38,330 nucleotides of DNA from an uncultured Porphyromonadaceae bacterium (GCA_947176915.1 CAMWSM010000020.1:1-38330); one strand, 5' to 3'; counted from the first letter of the stretch, positions 7,935 to 16,951 are shown. The notes: generated from the sequence alone by a model not told the origin. Made by a program: numbers and translations.

Positions 7935-9544
7935 AAAAAATACTAATATTTATCGGAGCGTCTTTGCTCCTTACCGTTTCAGGCATTTCCAAGGCTCAGA
8001 ATTATATGAGCCAAAATCAGAAACTGCGTATGGCTGAGGCTATGATTTCTCAGTTCTACATAGATTCCGTAAATGAAAACAAACTCGTTGAAGATGGCAT
8101 ACGCGGAATGCTTGAAGGACTGGATCCACACTCTCAATATTCCAATGCAGAGGAAACAAAGGAACTGAGTGAGCCACTCACCGGGAATTTCAGCGGCATA
8201 GGCATCACTTTCAACATGAACCGCGACACGCTTTACGTCATCCAGACTGTTTCCGGAGGACCATCCGAACGGGTAGGGATACTTGCCGGCGACCGTATAA
8301 TCGCAGTAAATGACACGGTCATAGCGGGAGTAGGAATGAAAAATACACAGATCATGAAAAAGCTGCGTGGTCCGAAGGGTACAGATGTCAACGTTAAAGT
8401 GCTTCGTCAGCAGAACGGAACACGCGACACTATTGATTTTACGATCACCCGCGCCGACATTCCTATTTATAGTGTTGACGCAGCCTACATGGTTGACGAC
8501 AAGACAGGATATATACGCATAAACCGGTTTTCCGCTGAAACCGCACATGAGGTGCAGACAGCACTTAAAGATTTGAAAAAATCGGGAATGAAGAATCTTA
8601 TCCTTGACCTTGTTGACAACGGTGGAGGCTATCTTAACGCGGCTGTTGAAATACTTGGTGAATTTCTTCCCGCAGGAACCCTTGCCGTATATACCGAAGG
8701 AACCAACTCAGCTCGTCAGAATCATAATACAACCCCTTCCGGCTTGAAACCTCTGTTTGACAAGGGACGTATAGTAGTAATGGCTAACCAGTATTCCGCC
8801 TCCGCATCCGAGATCACTGCCGGTGCGCTTCAGGATTGGGACAGGGGTCTGATTGTAGGAAGACGCACGTTTGGCAAGGGACTCGTGCAACGTCCTTTCC
8901 AATTTCCTGACGGCTCTATGATGCGTCTGACAATAGCTCATTACTATACGCCCACCGGACGCGATATTCAGAAGCAGTATGAAAAAGGGAATCAAAAAGC
9001 ATATAATGAAGATATCCTTGAGCGTTTCAATCATGGCGAGCTGATGCATGCCGATTCAATAAAATATATTGACTCCCTTAAGGTTGAAACACTCAGACAC
9101 AAGCGTCCAATCTACGGAGGCGGAGGAATATATCCGGATAAGTTCGTGCCGCTCGACACTACAGAATTTACTAAATACTACCGGAATGTAGTGGCAAAGG
9201 GTGTGCTCAACCGTTATTCGATCAACTATGTTGACAATCACCGGACAGAAATCAAATCACGTTTCCCGGATGACAATGCCTTTCTGAAAGGTTTTGAAGT
9301 GTCAGACGAAATGTTGGGAGAGCTTTATGATATGGCAACCAAGGATGGAGTGGAGTTTAATGAAAAAGAGGCGACCACGAGCGCTCCCCTCTTCTCTATG
9401 ATTATAAAAGGGCTTATAGGAAGGGATATTTATGATAATGCCACCTATTTCAAGGTCTATAACCTGCACGATCCTATCTTCCTTGAAGCTCTAAGGCTCA
9501 TAAATTCCCCCGATTATGACAACCTCATCCGGAAAGGGAAATAA
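7931..9544 (+). CDS. S41 family C-terminal processing peptidase with PDZ domain
   Basis: 537 residues. A signal peptide occupies about 1-22 (ILIFIGASLLLTVSGISKAQ). A PDZ domain follows at about 85-175 (LSEPLTGNFSGIGITF, GGPSERVGILAGDRIIAVND). The S41 catalytic domain has LILDLVDNGGGYLNAAVEI, NQYSASASEI and TFGKGLVQ. By spacing to E. coli Prc, S291 is the nucleophile and K316 the general base. The protein should act in the periplasm as an endoprotease that trims or degrades envelope proteins. The C-terminal 150 residues extend beyond the catalytic core. It overlaps coaD by 4 bp and is followed by the DUF3078 gene after 30 bp. Confidence 0.92.
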   Translation: MKKILIFIGASLLLTVSGISKAQNYMSQNQKLRMAEAMISQFYIDSVNENKLVEDGIRGMLEGLDPHSQYSNAEETKELSEPLTGNFSGIGITFNMNRDTLYVIQTVSGGPSERVGILAGDRIIAVNDTVIAGVGMKNTQIMKKLRGPKGTDVNVKVLRQQNGTRDTIDFTITRADIPIYSVDAAYMVDDKTGYIRINRFSAETAHEVQTALKDLKKSGMKNLILDLVDNGGGYLNAAVEILGEFLPAGTLAVYTEGTNSARQNHNTTPSGLKPLFDKGRIVVMANQYSASASEITAGALQDWDRGLIVGRRTFGKGLVQRPFQFPDGSMMRLTIAHYYTPTGRDIQKQYEKGNQKAYNEDILERFNHGELMHADSIKYIDSLKVETLRHKRPIYGGGGIYPDKFVPLDTTEFTKYYRNVVAKGVLNRYSINYVDNHRTEIKSRFPDDNAFLKGFEVSDEMLGELYDMATKDGVEFNEKEATTSAPLFSMIIKGLIGRDIYDNATYFKVYNLHDPIFLEALRLINSPDYDNLIRKGK

Positions 9545-9574
9545 TAGATCACCAATTACCAATTATATAACCTT

Positions 9575-11137
9575 ATGGCACGATTCCCGCTTATCCTTTC
9601 TATGGCTGCCTTGATGTTGGCGGCTTCAAATGATTCGGCTTTCGCACAGCCAAAATTCCGACGGGTAGCTGCTCCCCAAACGACACAGTTTGATGCCAAA
9701 GCTGATTCTATCGCAAAAGCCGACAGCATAGCAGCTATTCGTGCGGAGGAGCTTCGAGTGAGAGACGTTGATGAAATTCTCGCTTCCCTTCCCGAACAAC
9801 CGGACTTCAAACCAACCCTCGTAAACAAAACGCTTGGTCCGTGGGTGTTCTTGGGGTATAAAAGTCTTGTCCGTAAATCAAACAATCTCACTATCCCCCC
9901 CTATACCTCTGTGGCAAAAGTAATAGACGGGAATGAGGTTTTAGTGAATCAGAATAACGGTTCAACCCGGATTGATTTCTCTGAGCAAGATATTGCCCTA
10001 CGAACTGATTCAACACAAATCTCGGCGCAAGAATTTGAACTTACCGACTCTTTGCCCGCTCTGCAGGAGCCGTTGTATATAATGAGTGCAGACGTAACTC
10101 CCAAATGGCTGCGGGATGCTTTGACCTCTTTCCGAATACAGGAGGATTTCATGTATTCCACAATGGTGAACGATCCCTCCACAATCGACTATTCCTACTG
10201 GGATCTTCCTGTTCCTCCGAGGCTTCTTGAGGATGACGTAACATTCGCAGGATATATTCGCCGGCTTCAGCTTCCGAGCATAGACCTTGACAAGGCAATA
10301 ATCCCTGACGAAGATCTAAGAAAAAAGCATTGGCTTCACAATTTCGGGGCATCATTGCATTTCTCGCAAGCCTACGTGTCGAGCAACTGGTATCAAGGCG
10401 GAAACAATCATCTCTCGCTGCTGTTCAACTTTAATTGGAACGTTCAGCTCAATCAGGTGTATCATCCTAACCTTCTCTTCCAGAGCAATCTTCAATATAA
10501 GCTCGGACTATACTCTACGCCACAAGATGAGGTGCATCGCTATTCCATTTCAGAAGATCTTCTTCAGTATAATCTCAATACCGGCGTGAAGGCTTTCAAG
10601 AAATGGTTCTATTCATTGAATGCTCTTTTCAAGACTCAGATATTAAAAAACTATGAGAAGAATTCCAATGTACGCACAGCTTCCTTCTTGTCGCCGGGTG
10701 ATCTTAATGTCGGTCTCGGTATGTCATACTCTCACCAGAATAAGCTGAAGACCCTTCAGCTTACCGCTACTATTTCACCCCTCTCCTATAATCTCAAGAC
10801 GTGCATAACGGATAAGATCGATCACACTCTATATAATATTGAGCCGACAAGAAAATCAAGAAGTGAATTTGGTAGCAACGGTGAATTCAATATGCTTTGG
10901 GCGATAACCCCGAATATCACCTATAAGACCCGAGTGTTCATCTTCACCGACTACACTTACTTCCTGTCGGACTGGGAGAATACAATCAATTTTGAAATCA
11001 ACAGGTTTCTCTCCACCCAGATTTTCGCCCACCTCCGCTTTGATTCCTCAACGGAACTTGACCCTAAATGGAAACATTTCCAGCTCCGTGAGATTCTCAG
11101 CTTTGGCTTAAGCTACACTTTCAGCACCAAACCTTAA
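9575..11137 (+). CDS. DUF3078 outer-membrane/envelope protein
   Basis: 520 residues. A signal peptide is visible at about 1-25 (LILSMAALMLAASNDSAFAQ). A low-complexity Ala/Asp/Ser stretch follows (ADSIAKADSIAAI, about 43-55). From about residue 250 the Bacteroidota DUF3078 region appears: HFSQAYVSSNWYQGGNNHLS, then alternating amphipathic strands and a C-terminal LSFGLSYTFS ending that looks like a final barrel strand. The role is unknown; a beta-barrel in the outer membrane is likely. It lies in the plus-strand run after the S41 protease, which may share its envelope compartment. Confidence 0.75.
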   Translation: MARFPLILSMAALMLAASNDSAFAQPKFRRVAAPQTTQFDAKADSIAKADSIAAIRAEELRVRDVDEILASLPEQPDFKPTLVNKTLGPWVFLGYKSLVRKSNNLTIPPYTSVAKVIDGNEVLVNQNNGSTRIDFSEQDIALRTDSTQISAQEFELTDSLPALQEPLYIMSADVTPKWLRDALTSFRIQEDFMYSTMVNDPSTIDYSYWDLPVPPRLLEDDVTFAGYIRRLQLPSIDLDKAIIPDEDLRKKHWLHNFGASLHFSQAYVSSNWYQGGNNHLSLLFNFNWNVQLNQVYHPNLLFQSNLQYKLGLYSTPQDEVHRYSISEDLLQYNLNTGVKAFKKWFYSLNALFKTQILKNYEKNSNVRTASFLSPGDLNVGLGMSYSHQNKLKTLQLTATISPLSYNLKTCITDKIDHTLYNIEPTRKSRSEFGSNGEFNMLWAITPNITYKTRVFIFTDYTYFLSDWENTINFEINRFLSTQIFAHLRFDSSTELDPKWKHFQLREILSFGLSYTFSTKP

Positions 11138-11157
11138 TTTTTCCTTTTATTCAGGAT

Positions 11158-11811
11158 TTGAAAATAAAAGCATCTATAAAAAACAGAACCATCCGGACAA
11201 GGATATCATCTTTGGCTGTGATGGTTCTTGCTGTCTTATTCAATTCGCTGCCCCTATTTGCCGACAGCCTTCTCCCTCCTGTCTATGACATAGAGGCTGC
11301 CAGAGATTTATGCAAGGAGTCTCCTCTTGATAACGTTGAAGGGATATGGTATTTTCCGGATGATAATGTAACGGTGCTAATAAGAAGGATTCCGGAATCG
11401 GGAAATCCGTCACTCCCTGCCTATCAGATTATGGCAATAGAATCTACAGATTGCAGGATAATTCCGGGAAGTGTAATCGGCACAATGAAATCGTCTGCCG
11501 AATCAACAAAATATGTCATCTCCTTTAATCATGAAAATAAAAAAGGGGGATTAGGGAAATCGAAGGAATGCATGGCAACCCTTTCCAAGGAACATGATTC
11601 GATGATACTGTCACGGGATAAATCAAAGTTCAATCTCAGAATAAATCTTAATCCCAATTCTCTGCTCCCTACCCTCTGGAGATCTTTGGTGAGATTCGGA
11701 ATATCGGTTGGCACAGGAAACGATCCTAAACGTCCTGCGCCGGGAATGATAAAGCTCTACCCTTCGTATGACGGCAACGGATCTTCGCGTCTTAAACCCC
11801 GTTATCTTTAA
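11158..11811 (+). CDS. Uncharacterised secreted protein (TTG start)
   Basis: 217 residues from a TTG at 11158. This start is preferred over the ATG at 11220 because it supplies a complete signal peptide: basic N-region KIKASIKNRTIRTR, hydrophobic core LAVMVLAVLFNSLPLFA, likely cleavage after LFADS. The mature part contains VEGIWYFPDDNVTVLIRR and ends with GMIKLYPSYDGNGSSRLKPR. No family was recognised. It starts 20 bp after the DUF3078 stop and is followed by a membrane-anchored protein after 13 bp, suggesting one operon and an envelope role. Confidence 0.65.
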   Translation: MKIKASIKNRTIRTRISSLAVMVLAVLFNSLPLFADSLLPPVYDIEAARDLCKESPLDNVEGIWYFPDDNVTVLIRRIPESGNPSLPAYQIMAIESTDCRIIPGSVIGTMKSSAESTKYVISFNHENKKGGLGKSKECMATLSKEHDSMILSRDKSKFNLRINLNPNSLLPTLWRSLVRFGISVGTGNDPKRPAPGMIKLYPSYDGNGSSRLKPRYL

Positions 11812-11824
11812 TCTCGTGTCGCTT

Positions 11825-12427
11825 ATGAAGAAAAAAGGCATTGCATATCACCTTATATATGCCGGATGGAGAGTGCTCGGAATTTTTGCGGTTGCCATGG
11901 CGCTCATCCTCATTTTTACCCAAAAGGCAGACGGGAAAAAGATTCGGCAGCGTCTCAAAGTGGCTACGGAGAAATCCGCATCCACAAAGAGCAACCGGAA
12001 AACTATAAAAACAGACTCAATTGACGACAGGGGGAAGAAATGGCAAAAACTATCTGCGGATTCAATAGTATTTATCGGCAAAGATGTGGATTCAATAATC
12101 CGGTTCATCCCTTCAAGCATAAAGTTTGCCGGATATGATAAACAAGCCACCTCCCGAAGAGAGACGTTCCATGTCATCAATGAGTCGGCAGCCGATCTTA
12201 AAAAAGCCTTAATCGAAATTATCTATAAAGACATGAAGGGAAGAATGCTCCATAAGAGGAAAGTGAATGTAGTGTGTGATGTGCCTTCAGGAGAAACCCG
12301 CATTACGGATATTCCCACCTGGGACACGCAATTCTCTTTCTATTATTATCTGAGCAACAAGCCCCGGAGAATCGCGTCTCCCTATATGGTGGAATTTCAT
12401 CCTCTTTACTTTTTTGTAGGGAAATAG
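11825..12427 (+). CDS. Uncharacterised membrane-anchored periplasmic protein
   Basis: 200 residues from the ATG at 11825. An upstream in-frame ATG at 11768 would overlap the preceding gene by 44 bp and add no recognisable sequence. A single N-terminal membrane span is visible at about 12-30 (VLGIFAVAMALILIFTQ), followed by a basic Lys/Arg-rich linker. A small beta-rich domain (about 85-200) includes FHVINESAADLKKALIEIIY and PSGETRITDIPTWD. No family was identified. It may partner the secreted protein encoded immediately upstream. Its stop is only 9 bp from the converging desulfidase gene, with no hairpin between them. Confidence 0.6.
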   Translation: MKKKGIAYHLIYAGWRVLGIFAVAMALILIFTQKADGKKIRQRLKVATEKSASTKSNRKTIKTDSIDDRGKKWQKLSADSIVFIGKDVDSIIRFIPSSIKFAGYDKQATSRRETFHVINESAADLKKALIEIIYKDMKGRMLHKRKVNVVCDVPSGETRITDIPTWDTQFSFYYYLSNKPRRIASPYMVEFHPLYFFVGK

Positions 12428-12436
12428 GCGGCAGCC

Positions 12437-13732
12437 TCACTTCCCGGTCATTATTTCGAGAACGAGACGGTCAGTCTCACGCATCGCTTCCCTGCCTATC
12501 GAGGTAAGGTTGCGGATGGAAATGTCGACATCATCACTGATGATACCCTCTGCTTCCGTAACACATTTGCCGTTCATGGCAAGCATTGCTGACATCAGGG
12601 CGGTAGACACTCCGGAGGATATCTTCAAGGAGCATGACGGCTTCGCTCCATCGCATATCATCCCCGTGAGATTAGCTATCATGTTTTTAACGGCGGCACA
12701 GATTTCCTCATAATTTCCACCCAACAGATAGGTAAGGCCTGCGGAGGCTCCCGTAGAAGCCACCACACATCCGCAAAGGGCAGACAATCGTCCAAGACTC
12801 TGCTTGATATATATGCTTGTAAGGTGGCTCATCATCAGGGCTCGCGCAGTCTGCTCCTCCGTCGCTCCACAATCGCGGGCGTAGCTCACCACAGGCATTG
12901 TCGCGCATATTCCCTGGTTCCCGCTTCCTGAATTTGACATCACGGGAATTTTCGCACCCCCCATTCTTGCATCACAAGCTGCAGAGGTAAAACTGATGAT
13001 ATGTTCCAAAGGACTGTCTCCGAATAACCGCAGACCGAGTCCGCTTCTGATTGAGCTGCCGAGGGAATGTCCGTAGTTACCCTCCAAGGCACATTCGGCA
13101 GCCGCCAAATTAAGCTTACGGGCATCAAGAATAAATTCTATCTCACTCAGGGGAGATGTAAGTGCATATTCCACCACGGTAGCCATATCGAGCCGGCAGT
13201 CACTCTCGTTGTTCGACGCTACCTCCTCTCCACCACACCGGTCTTCTTCAAATATTATCTCTCCTCCTCTTTTAACAAGGACAAAGCCTGTATGAGTGCG
13301 TGAAATCACCGCCTCTGCTTCGTTTCCCTCATCATCGCTCATCTTCACCTCAATATGGAGCACTGACGGCGCATTCTCTGCAAGGGATATTGAGATTCGT
13401 CCTTGATCTATAAACCGTTTTCCAGCTTCTACATCTTCTGGCGTTACCCTTCCGAGCACTTCAAGTCCATCTTCAGATCTCCCGACTATGGCTCCGAGCG
13501 CTATGGCGATAGGAAGCCCGATCATGCCCGTACCGGGGATTCCAACCCCCATTGCATTTTTCAACACATTGGCGCTCAACCGGACCTCAACCGAATGAGG
13601 CACTGTTCCCAAGACCTCTTTTGCTTTAGCCACACATAAGGCGACTGCAACAGGTTCCGTGCATCCTACTGCCGGAACCACTTCACGCTTTACGAGCGCG
13701 GTAATTTCATCTCTCAGCTTCTTGTTTAACAT
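12437..13732 (-). CDS. L-cysteine desulfidase family protein (UPF0597, CdsB/CyuA-like)
   Basis: 431 residues from the ATG at 13732. A longer in-frame start at 13858 would run 86 bp into the thymidine kinase gene and adds a non-homologous leader, so it is rejected. The family signature is VVPAVGCTEPVAVAL (C24), with later cysteines in GNQGICATMP, ARDCGATEEQ and MICDGAKPSCSLKIS. Known members (archaeal CdsB, E. coli CyuA/YhaM) hold a [4Fe-4S] cluster and convert L-cysteine to pyruvate, sulfide and ammonia. The same fold is related to Fe-S L-serine dehydratase alpha subunits, so serine is a possible alternative substrate. It is downstream of tdk on the same strand (40-bp gap), probably co-transcribed. 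Confidence 0.85.
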   Translation of the reverse strand: MLNKKLRDEITALVKREVVPAVGCTEPVAVALCVAKAKEVLGTVPHSVEVRLSANVLKNAMGVGIPGTGMIGLPIAIALGAIVGRSEDGLEVLGRVTPEDVEAGKRFIDQGRISISLAENAPSVLHIEVKMSDDEGNEAEAVISRTHTGFVLVKRGGEIIFEEDRCGGEEVASNNESDCRLDMATVVEYALTSPLSEIEFILDARKLNLAAAECALEGNYGHSLGSSIRSGLGLRLFGDSPLEHIISFTSAACDARMGGAKIPVMSNSGSGNQGICATMPVVSYARDCGATEEQTARALMMSHLTSIYIKQSLGRLSALCGCVVASTGASAGLTYLLGGNYEEICAAVKNMIANLTGMICDGAKPSCSLKISSGVSTALMSAMLAMNGKCVTEAEGIISDDVDISIRNLTSIGREAMRETDRLVLEIMTGK

Positions 13733-13772
13733 GGTATGACTTGACTCTTTGTTATGACCTAAAACCCTTTTC

Positions 13773-14372
13773 TCAATACTTCTCTCCTCCCCTTTCACGC
13801 CCGCATTTCCGGCAAATGGCAACATATCTGTCGTTGCCTCCAATCTCCACCTGAGCACCCTCCGTAACGATACGTCCCTCCATATCTATACGTGCGTTAA
13901 CAATCGTTTTCCTGCCGCATGTACACGTAGATTTGACCTCCTCTATCGAATCGGCAATCTCGAAAAGGCGGCGTGAGCCTTCGAACAGTTTGGTCTGGAA
14001 ATCGGTGCGTAGGCCGTAGCAGATGACGTTACACCCGAAATCGTCTACTACCCTCGCAAGTTCATCAACCTGACGTGCGGTAAGGAACTGAGCCTCGTCT
14101 ACAAGCATCCATCCGGGCATCATTCCCCCGGAGTCGTACATACGGGAGATAGTGGCATAAAGATCGGTTTCAGGATAAATCCACTTGCATTCCCTTTCGA
14201 TGCCGATACGGCTGCGGATGACATTCTTTGCCTCACGCGTATCAGTTACGGGTTTAAAGCAGAGATATGCGATTCCACGCTCCTCGAAATTATAGGCATT
14301 GGTTAGCAAAAGAGCAGTTTTTGCCGAACCCATCGTTCCATAACGGAAATAAAGTTTGCCGATTCGTTGCAT
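13773..14372 (-). CDS. tdk: Thymidine kinase
   Basis: 199 residues, typical of type II thymidine kinases. It phosphorylates thymidine to dTMP using ATP in the cytoplasmic salvage pathway. The P-loop is GTMGSAKT (G12-T19), a variant of the usual GPMFSGKT. DEAQF (D92-F96) is the Walker B/catalytic segment. Zinc-binding cysteines are C150, C152, C187 and C190 (STCTCG and CRKCG). A textbook Bacteroides promoter with exact -33/-7 spacing lies upstream. It is transcribed divergently from the DoxX-like gene. Confidence 0.95.
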   Translation of the reverse strand: MQRIGKLYFRYGTMGSAKTALLLTNAYNFEERGIAYLCFKPVTDTREAKNVIRSRIGIERECKWIYPETDLYATISRMYDSGGMMPGWMLVDEAQFLTARQVDELARVVDDFGCNVICYGLRTDFQTKLFEGSRRLFEIADSIEEVKSTCTCGRKTIVNARIDMEGRIVTEGAQVEIGGNDRYVAICRKCGRERGGEKY

Positions 14373-14433
14373 ATTAATATAAAATTCCGAAAAATTATAG
14401 ACGGATAATAATACTACCTTCTGATTATGTCAT

Positions 14434-14464
14434 CAAAGATAATATTTTTATAAAAAATTTCAAA
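14434..14464 (-). promoter_or_regulatory. Bacteroides-type promoter of tdk
   Basis: On the minus strand, -33 TTTG (14461-14464) and -7 TATCTTTG (14434-14441) are separated by exactly 19 bp, matching the Bacteroidota consensus. The distance to the tdk ATG at 14372 leaves a leader of about 55 nt. Confidence 0.7.
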
Positions 14465-14612
14465 AAAAAACGTAAACCACCAAACAAATTCCTACCATCT
14501 TCTGTTGAAAATAGGTAAGCTTAATGATACTAATCAAAAAGCTTCACTCCAATAACAAAAATTCTAAACGACGATCTTTTCTTTAAACCCAAATCTCAAA
14601 ACTCGATTCCTT

Positions 14613-15206
14613 ATGAACGCAACAGCAGCAGAAATAATTTCGGTTGATCCCGCACAGAGCACCCTTGGAGCACTTCATCCCGAACTTGCAGTACGCATAG
14701 CTCGCAAAGTGAACGTAGAAGCTCCTTCGATCAGCAAAAAGACATGGCTAAATATGGCTTTCGCTTGCTCTACTCCGGGAGTTGTACGCAACAGCCGTAC
14801 AATGCTTCTCCTCCGTCTCTGCTTCGCAGCGTTGCTCATAGTTTCCGGAGCGTTCATCCTTGCGGGAGAGATCTATTCTCCGCTTGCAGGTTATGACTCC
14901 ACCCTTTATGCAGCCGTTGAAATTACAATAGGAAGCATGCTTGCTTTAGGACTTTTCACTCGTTTTGCAATGATAGCTGCAGTAGCGGGATTTGGATTTA
15001 TGTCTTTCCTTTCCATTTCTGCCGGAGTTTTCGATATGCAGTCGCTTCTCTGCTGCTTCGCCTCCCTGGCGTTCTTTCTTCTCGGTACAGGACGCTATTC
15101 AGCAGATTTCCTTCTCCGCAAGGCAATAATCCTGAACGCAGCACGTCGCCGCCGTCAGCGCAGAGCAGACCGCCTCACCTACAAGGCATATCGCATGAGC
15201 CTTTAA
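14613..15206 (+). CDS. DoxX-like small integral membrane protein
   Basis: 197 residues. A cytoplasmic N-terminal tail of about 62 residues precedes four predicted membrane spans at about 64-86, 97-115, 117-137 and 143-160. The second span leads into GLFTRFA, a hallmark of the DoxX family of four-helix membrane proteins. The C-terminus is strongly basic (RRRRQRRADR), pointing to a cytoplasmic end. The long N-tail is unusual for DoxX proteins. Proposed roles of the family (quinone or redox-related stress) are not settled, so none is assigned. Its stop is followed 5 bp later by a period-8 repeat array and a strong bidirectional terminator. Confidence 0.65.
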   Translation: MNATAAEIISVDPAQSTLGALHPELAVRIARKVNVEAPSISKKTWLNMAFACSTPGVVRNSRTMLLLRLCFAALLIVSGAFILAGEIYSPLAGYDSTLYAAVEITIGSMLALGLFTRFAMIAAVAGFGFMSFLSISAGVFDMQSLLCCFASLAFFLLGTGRYSADFLLRKAIILNAARRRRQRRADRLTYKAYRMSL

Positions 15207-15210
15207 TGAA

Positions 15211-15257
15211 GTTAAGATGTTAGGATGTTAAGATGTTAAGATGTTAAGGTGTTAAGG
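15211..15257. repeat. Period-8 tandem array, left block
   Basis: Six consecutive 8-bp units of GTTAAGAT type (variants GTTAGGAT, GTTAAGGT, last one cut short) start 5 bp after the DoxX-like stop. The same units recur in inverted orientation on the other side of the 15291-15331 hairpin. Confidence 0.85.
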
Positions 15258-15290
15258 ACGAAGAGTTAAGATATAAGAAATAAAAGTTAA

Positions 15291-15331
15291 AATAATAAGG
15301 GATTCACATTTGCCGTGAATCCCTTATTATT
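15291..15331. terminator. Strong bidirectional terminator between convergent genes
   Basis: A 17-bp perfect stem (15291-15307 and 15315-15331) with a 7-nt loop ATTTGCC has A-rich and T-rich outer ends, so it can terminate in both directions. It sits between the DoxX-like gene and the converging manC gene. Confidence 0.75.
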
Positions 15332-15370
15332 ATCTATGTATATCTCCTGCTAATATAAACCCTTACGAAT

Positions 15371-15510
15371 CCCTTAACTTTCCTTACCTCTTAATCCTTA
15401 ACATCTTAACATCTTAACTCTTATTTCTTAACATCTTAACATCTTAATCCTTAATCCTTAACACCTTAACATCTTAATCCTTAACTCTTAACCCCTTAAC
15501 TCCCTTAACT
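15371..15510. repeat. Period-8-like repeat array, right (inverted) block
   Basis: About 140 bp are built almost wholly of CTTAAC-containing units (ATCTTAAC, TCCTTAAC, CCCTTAAC), the reverse complement of the left block. A perfect 23-bp inverted match joins 15236-15258 with 15455-15477. The block runs into manC: its last unit supplies the stop codon and final serine codon of that gene. Confidence 0.85.
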
Positions 15511-16854
15511 CTCTTCCCAACTATACGGGAATCGCCTAATATCAGTCTCCACAAGTTCCGTTCCGCTCTGCACCTCGATAAAGGTAAGAGAAGTTATGGC
15601 ACGCAAGGCATGGCGCTGCCCTTTAAGGATGCGGATCGTATCACCACGTTTTACGGGTTGCCTTACATCATCAAGCACGAGTTCACCCTCTCCGTCGATA
15701 AAAGTCCACACCTCATCACGGCAGCTATGTTCCTGATAGCTGATAGAGCAACCCGGATTCAGGGTAAGCTGCTTGGTCAGGGCGCAGAATTTATCGGAAA
15801 ACTGAATATAGTCAATCACCTTATAGAAACCCCACCGGCGTTCTTCATACATGGGACGCCTTTTTAGTGTGTCGGCAAACCGTTTGATGTCTTCACTACG
15901 GCTCTTCTCCGAGACAAGAATACCGTCAGGGGATGCAGCCACAACGAGATTTTCAGTGCCGATGCACATTACAGGAATATCAAGTTCATTTATGATATGT
16001 GTGTTCACCCCTGTGCCGTCTACAGTTACATTGCCGTAGGTATGATGGCGTAATTCATCGGTGAGTGTATTCCATGTGCCGAGATCGCGCCAGTTCCCTT
16101 TGAAAGGAACGACAGCAACCGAGGCAGCCTTTTCAGCCACCTGATAATCAAAAGATATTTTCGGGAAATCAGAATAATGTTCCCTTATTTCCTCAAAAGT
16201 GGGATAATCGACATATTTCTCTGCTATTTTAGTGAGATAACCGAGTCGGAAAGCAAACACACCCCCATTCCAGAATGCTCCCTCCTCTATCAGTTTCTCG
16301 GCTGTGGGCACGTCCGGCTTCTCCGTAAATCGAGCCACTTTCAATACCTTTTCCCCTAAAGGATTTCCGGGAACGACATAACCATATTTAGCAGAGGGAT
16401 ATGTTGGAAGAATGCCCATCAGAATAAGATCGGCAACATTTTCTTCCACACACTTCCGCATCTCATAGATAGTATTAAAATATCCCTCTTCCGTATAGGG
16501 ATCACAAGGCATAACCACAACAACCTCATCTTCCGGACAATTCTTCACTTTTGCCAAATACTCTGACGCAAGACAAATGGCAGGGAAAGTGTCGCGACGT
16601 GAAGGTTCGGTAACGATATTGACATCGTTTCCAAGCTGAGATATGATTGAATCCTGCTGAGTTACGGCAGTTGCCACCGTAACGGGAGCATCAAGTCGAG
16701 CCTCCCTGATCTGACGTACCACACGCTGCACCATGGATTCTCTCTCCTCGCTCCCCTCCACCGGAAGGAGACGAAGAAACTGTTTAGACCGGGCATCATT
16801 GGAAAGGGGCCAGAGGCGAGAGCCCGAACCGCCTGAAAGGAGTATTATCTGCAT
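15505..16854 (-). CDS. manC: Mannose-1-phosphate guanylyltransferase with C-terminal cupin domain
   Basis: 449 residues, close to the usual length for ManC/CpsB proteins. It makes GDP-mannose from mannose-1-phosphate and GTP, a precursor for mannose, fucose and related sugars in surface glycans. The N-terminal nucleotidyltransferase has GGSGSRLWPLS (8-18), then RFTEKPDVPTAEKL and FWNGGVFAF. From about 330 a cupin follows (LTLNPGCSISYQEHSCRDEV, VKRGDTIRILKGQRHAL), as in type II mannose-6-phosphate isomerase/ManC fusions. The cupin lies inside the common ManC architecture, so isomerase activity is not claimed. It lies next to, but is separated by a defence module from, the polysaccharide locus. 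The stop codon falls within a repeat array. Confidence 0.92.
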   Translation of the reverse strand: MQIILLSGGSGSRLWPLSNDARSKQFLRLLPVEGSEERESMVQRVVRQIREARLDAPVTVATAVTQQDSIISQLGNDVNIVTEPSRRDTFPAICLASEYLAKVKNCPEDEVVVVMPCDPYTEEGYFNTIYEMRKCVEENVADLILMGILPTYPSAKYGYVVPGNPLGEKVLKVARFTEKPDVPTAEKLIEEGAFWNGGVFAFRLGYLTKIAEKYVDYPTFEEIREHYSDFPKISFDYQVAEKAASVAVVPFKGNWRDLGTWNTLTDELRHHTYGNVTVDGTGVNTHIINELDIPVMCIGTENLVVAASPDGILVSEKSRSEDIKRFADTLKRRPMYEERRWGFYKVIDYIQFSDKFCALTKQLTLNPGCSISYQEHSCRDEVWTFIDGEGELVLDDVRQPVKRGDTIRILKGQRHALRAITSLTFIEVQSGTELVETDIRRFPYSWEES

Positions 16855-16873
16855 AAAATATTTAATTCTATTG

Positions 16874-16904
16874 CAAAAATAGGATAAAAAAAGGAAAGGA
16901 GCAA
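16874..16904 (-). promoter_or_regulatory. Bacteroides-type promoter of manC
   Basis: On the minus strand TATTTTTG (16874-16881) fits the -7 consensus TAnnTTTG, with TTG (16902-16904) about 20 bp upstream as a partial -33. The implied leader is very short (about 10-15 nt), as is common in this phylum. Confidence 0.5.
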
Positions 16905-16934
16905 TAAATTATGAGAAAAAGCCTGCGATACGGG

Positions 16935-16951
16935 GGTTGCTTAAAGCAACC
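16935..16951. repeat. 8-bp-arm hairpin between the nuclease gene and manC
   Basis: GGTTGCTT and AAGCAACC surround a single A. It lies about 130 bp beyond the HNH gene stop. The T-rich flank is on the plus-strand side, so it is not an obvious terminator for the minus-strand nuclease gene. Nothing else was seen in 16905-17084. Confidence 0.4.

Noticed and set aside
13733..13858. N-terminal extension of the desulfidase gene
   Set aside because: It lies mostly inside the thymidine kinase gene and is not family-like; the ATG at 13732 gives the expected N-terminus.
15211..15510. CRISPR-like repeat array
   Set aside because: Units are 8 bp with no spacers and appear in both orientations; no cas genes are present.
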